Part shown: positions 60,978 through 64,000 of the stretch, piece after piece
Numbering within the stretch: position 1 is the first letter of the stretch
Layout: each line of letters starts with the position of its first letter
NCBI RefSeq assembly: GCF_000427095.1
Contig: NC_021487.1
Span: 994,266-1,058,265 of the forward strand
Direction: 5' to 3'
Length of the DNA: 64,000 nucleotides
Origin: Chthonomonas calidirosea T49
GTDB lineage: Bacteria; Armatimonadota; Chthonomonadetes; Chthonomonadales; Chthonomonadaceae
Notes under the pieces: model-generated
What the model was told of the DNA's origin: nothing
Seen by the model: only the letters and a program-made list of their open reading frames with translations
Databases searched by the model: none
Program-made: the position numbers and the translations under genes

Positions 60978-63674
60978 CTAGGCTCCACTTTGCTCAATTA
61001 GCTTGGCAATAAGGCCTGTCCACCCTGTCTGGTGGCTGGCACCAAGCCCTTTACCTGTATCCCCATGAAAATATTCATGGAAGGGAATGTAGTCTTTCCA
61101 ATTCGGGTCGGTCTGAAAAGTTTCGTTGTCGCCAAACACGGCGCGTCGCCCGTTCCCGTCCCTTAGGAAGATGTGCACCAGGCGATGAGAAAGCTCCGTA
61201 GCTACCTCCCATAGAGTCATCTGGTTGCCACTGCCTGTGGGGCATTCGACCTTGAACGAGTCGCGGAAATAGTAGTCAAAACGTTGCAAGGCTTCGATAA
61301 TGAGGTAGTTGATGGGGAACCAAATAGGCCCGCGCCAGTTGGAGTTGCCTCCAAACAAGGTTGTTCGTGATTCCGCCGGCTCATAGTCTACCGACCGTAT
61401 CTCCTGATTGAGATTGAGCACATACGGGTGCTGCTCATGATACTTGCTCACGCTCCGGATACCATAATCGCTCAAGAACTCGTTGGGGTCCAGCATTCGG
61501 CGCAGCACCTCTACCAACCGCTCTGGGCGCACAAGCGCTAGCAGTCGTCTATCTTGATCTCCCTTGACATGGAGATGACATACAAGGCTAGCTAGCTCAG
61601 GGTGCTTCTCCAAAAACCATTCGGCCCTCTCACGAAACTCAGACATTCGCTTCAGATCCTCATCCTCAATTGTCTCCACGGCGAGGATCGGAATGAGCCC
61701 CACGAGAGAGCGAGCTCGCAAAGGAATGGCCGTGCCGTCGGGCATGCGGAGCACGTCATAGAAAAAGTGGTCTTGCTCATCCCAAAGCGATATTCCCGAA
61801 TCGCCGATATTGTTGATGGCGCCGGCGATAAAGAGGAAATGCTCGAAAAATTTGATGGCCATATCCTCATAGGCAGGGTCGTCCCGAGCCAGCTCCACGG
61901 CAATGGCAAACATAGAGAGGCAGAAGAAGCCCATCCAGGCCGTTCCATCTGACTGCTCGAGTGTCTCTCCGCTTGGCAAGGGAGCGTTGCGGTCAAACAC
62001 CCCGATGTTGTCCATTCCTAAAAAACCACCCTGGAAGACGTTCCGGCCTTCAGGGTCTTTGCGATTGACCCACCAGGTAAAGTTCAATAAAAGCTTGTGA
62101 AAGATACGCTCAAGGAAATGGAGATCGGCCTTTCCTGTCAGCCGGTGTTCGATGCGATAGACTCTCAGGGCAGCCCATGCGTGCACGGGGGGATTTACGT
62201 CGTTAAAGTTCCACTCATAGGCAGGTAACTGTCCGTTGGGGTGCATCGCCCATTCGCGACAAAGAAGGATCAGCTGTCGCTTGGCGAAAGCGGGGTCAAT
62301 CAGCGCAAAGACGATACAGTGAAAGGCGAGGTCCCAGGCAGCATACCAGGGATACTCCCAAGTGTCGGGCATAGAGAACACATCGAAATTATCGAGGTGC
62401 CTCCAATCATGATTACGTCCGCTCTTGCGCTGCGGCGGTGGTGGCGGAAAGCCGGGGTCCCCATCTAGCCAGGTAGCCACGTTGTAGTGGTAGAACTGCT
62501 TGCTCCACAACATGCCGGCAAAAGCTTGGCGCTGGATGTTTTGCAGATCTTCGGAAGCGCCGTCGGGCACGTAGGCCGCATAGAAATCGTCTGCCTCCTG
62601 TTTACGTGTTCTGAAAATCCGCTCGAAAGAGACTCCAAGTGGCTCAGATATCGTGGACCAACGGGTAAGCCTCAAACGCACCTCGCATGTTTCACCCGCT
62701 CCTATCGTGAGGCGGTAACAGGCAGCCGCTTTTGTGCCCGTCTTTTCCGGATTGACAGCCTCAGACCGGCCCTGCACAATATAATCGTTGATACCATCCT
62801 TCACGTAGGGGGACGAATTGTTGACGCTAGGCCCATAGAGGCGCTGATAGTTGGTTTCATTATTGGTAAAAAGTAGCTCAGGTCCGCTCGAAATGCTCTG
62901 GCATAAAAGCCACATCTCTCCAATAATGGGGTGCTCCGCCCTAATCGCTTTGATCGCCTCAGCTTTTCCAGCAGGGTTTTCCGGCTGTGCAGCGGTTAAA
63001 TTGGGCACAGGTGTGTGTTCACCCCAAATCCATGTATTGCGAAACCAGAGAGTGGGTAATAAGGTGAGAGGAGCCGCTTCCGGCCCTCGATTCACCACGG
63101 TTATTCGAATCAAGATGTCCTCAGGAGCTTCTTTAGCGTACTCAACGAATACATCGAAATAGCGGTTCTCATTGAAGATGCCTGTGTCAAAAAGCTCGTA
63201 TTCAGGGTCTTCTTTTGTTTTGCGTGCGTTTTCATCAATAAGCTGTTGATAAGGATAAGCGGCTTGCGGATATTTATATAGAGCTTTCATGTAGGAGTGG
63301 GTGGGTGTGTTATCTAGAAAAAAGTAGTACTCCTTCACATCCTCTCCATGGTTGCCTTGATTGCCGGTAAGGCCAAAAAGCCGCTCTTTGAGGATAGGGT
63401 CCTTGTGATTCCAAAGAGCTAGGGCGAAGCAAAGATACTGACCACGATCGCAGATACCCAAAAGCCCATCCTCGTTCCACCGGTAGGCCTTTGAGCGGGC
63501 GTGGTCGTGTGGAAAGTACTCCCATGCGCTTCCATCGGGGCTATAATCCTCCCGCACGGTTCCCCATGCCCTTTCCGCAAGATAAGGCCCCCAGCGCTTC
63601 CAGTCCGCCGTGTGCAAGTTTGTCTGGTGCAGGCGCATCTCTTCGTCGTTCATTCCTCGCTCCTCTAGATCCAT
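60978..63674 (-). CDS. GH63/MGH1-like glucosidase
   Basis: 898 aa cytosolic (no signal) glycosidase of the mannosyl-oligosaccharide-glucosidase type. The N-terminal beta domain ([34 protein letters not shown]) is followed by an (alpha/alpha)6 barrel: [20 protein letters not shown] (catalytic acid region W-D), [20 protein letters not shown], ENWRKGxxx-like [33 protein letters not shown], and [22 protein letters not shown] near the end. Such enzymes trim glucosides, e.g. glucosylglycerate or trehalose-like solutes. ATG 63674 has AGGAG 6 nt upstream; ATG 63653 also has GAGGAG 6 nt upstream. Confidence 0.87.
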   Translation of the reverse strand: MDLEERGMNDEEMRLHQTNLHTADWKRWGPYLAERAWGTVREDYSPDGSAWEYFPHDHARSKAYRWNEDGLLGICDRGQYLCFALALWNHKDPILKERLFGLTGNQGNHGEDVKEYYFFLDNTPTHSYMKALYKYPQAAYPYQQLIDENARKTKEDPEYELFDTGIFNENRYFDVFVEYAKEAPEDILIRITVVNRGPEAAPLTLLPTLWFRNTWIWGEHTPVPNLTAAQPENPAGKAEAIKAIRAEHPIIGEMWLLCQSISSGPELLFTNNETNYQRLYGPSVNNSSPYVKDGINDYIVQGRSEAVNPEKTGTKAAACYRLTIGAGETCEVRLRLTRWSTISEPLGVSFERIFRTRKQEADDFYAAYVPDGASEDLQNIQRQAFAGMLWSKQFYHYNVATWLDGDPGFPPPPPQRKSGRNHDWRHLDNFDVFSMPDTWEYPWYAAWDLAFHCIVFALIDPAFAKRQLILLCREWAMHPNGQLPAYEWNFNDVNPPVHAWAALRVYRIEHRLTGKADLHFLERIFHKLLLNFTWWVNRKDPEGRNVFQGGFLGMDNIGVFDRNAPLPSGETLEQSDGTAWMGFFCLSMFAIAVELARDDPAYEDMAIKFFEHFLFIAGAINNIGDSGISLWDEQDHFFYDVLRMPDGTAIPLRARSLVGLIPILAVETIEDEDLKRMSEFRERAEWFLEKHPELASLVCHLHVKGDQDRRLLALVRPERLVEVLRRMLDPNEFLSDYGIRSVSKYHEQHPYVLNLNQEIRSVDYEPAESRTTLFGGNSNWRGPIWFPINYLIIEALQRFDYYFRDSFKVECPTGSGNQMTLWEVATELSHRLVHIFLRDGNGRRAVFGDNETFQTDPNWKDYIPFHEYFHGDTGKGLGASHQTGWTGLIAKLIEQSGA

Positions 63675-63689
63675 AGCGAACTCCTCTCC

Positions 63690-64000
63690 CTACGCAATAA
63701 TCGGTAGCGTTTTCGGAATCGGACGATTCAGCGATAACGCGCCGGTTTCAGTTACCGTAACAATATTTTCTAATCGAACTCCGTAGCGCCCCGATAGATA
63801 GATGCCAGGCTCGATGGAGAAACAGAAACCAGGCTCAAGGGGAAGCGTGTTCCCCTCTTGAATATAGGGTGGTTCGTGACAGGAAAGCCCAATGCCATGA
63901 CCGGTTCTATGGATGAAATTCTCTCCATAGCCGGCCCTCTGAATAACCTGTCTAGCTGCCCTATCTATCTCTTCACACAAGATACCAGGGCGCACGGCCG
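63690..64000 (-). CDS. M24 aminopeptidase P-like peptidase (5' part outside window)
   Basis: C-terminal end of a Xaa-Pro aminopeptidase/dipeptidase of the pita-bread fold. The frame is open to the window edge (codons before 63995 continue), so the start lies beyond 64000. Visible metal and substrate residues: FIHRTGHGIGLSCHEPP (His ligand), LEPGFCFSIEPGIYL (Glu ligand) and VRLENIVTVTETG (second Glu). Cleaves N-terminal residues before Pro. 15 nt upstream of the glucosidase gene and on the same strand. Confidence 0.9.
   Translation of the reverse strand, partial: AVRPGILCEEIDRAARQVIQRAGYGENFIHRTGHGIGLSCHEPPYIQEGNTLPLEPGFCFSIEPGIYLSGRYGVRLENIVTVTETGALSLNRPIPKTLPIIA

Overview
The window reads as chromosomal DNA of a free-living, Gram-negative-type (diderm), moderately GC-rich bacterium. 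An Armatimonadota (Chthonomonas-like) origin fits best. This is inference from gene content: an H-X9-DG prepilin-like protein, an SLH-domain beta-barrel protein ending in Phe, ASPIC/UnbV and TPR secretory proteins, a PhyH dioxygenase beside a SorC regulator, sulfatase-fold and GH63/MGH1-like enzymes, and a futalosine-pathway gene. No 16S rRNA is present to confirm it. I saw no tRNA, rRNA, CRISPR array, insertion sequence or prophage.

Layout. 1-7.8 kb (+): a tightly packed purine run (purL 3' part, purF, an unknown membrane-anchored protein, purM, a HAD phosphatase), then a DUF4434 protein and a futalosine hydrolase gene (mqnB) that is out of frame at a C6T6 run. 7.8-12 kb: CoA-binding protein, HEAT-like membrane protein, SorC regulator, and a promoter-leader-terminator unit ahead of a PhyH dioxygenase. 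12-21.4 kb (-): alaS, an ASPIC/UnbV lipoprotein, a small membrane protein, a TPR protein, an H-X9-DG prepilin-like protein and a LacI regulator with a consensus promoter. 21.4-27.6 kb: LarA-like protein, SLH/beta-barrel protein, a glycosidase-like secreted protein and a Pro-Tyr-Gly-rich secreted protein. 27.8-35.4 kb (+): aldo/keto reductase, WD40 protein, HemQ-type protein, queG, TPR protein, YfhO-type membrane protein, thioesterase. 35.4-41.8 kb (-): jag, yidC, yidD, rnpA, rpmH, a dolichyl-phosphate-mannose-synthase-like transferase, gpsA, a sulfatase-fold enzyme. 42-52.4 kb (-): halogenase-like flavoprotein, MATE exporter, DUF1854, hom, accB, pheT, pheS, rplT, rpmI, infC. 52.6-56.7 kb: two tandem paralogous membrane proteins, a ceramidase-like protein and a LolA/DUF2092-like secreted protein. 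56.8-64 kb (-): alpha/beta hydrolase, glyS, DUF1361, small membrane protein, ChaN-like protein, a large glucosidase, and the 3' part of an M24 peptidase.

Most genes are housekeeping, and I did not find a clearly new multi-gene defence or mobile system. The observations most worth following are regulatory or recoding: (i) the mqnB frame break on a canonical -1 slippery heptamer; (ii) a short leader RNA ending in an intrinsic terminator before the PhyH gene; (iii) an intrinsic terminator directly before the pheS ribosome site; (iv) an infC start that appears to be ATC; (v) a lacI promoter with a CG-centred palindrome at its start site; (vi) an ordered LacI / H-X9-DG pilin / TPR / small membrane protein / ASPIC cluster.
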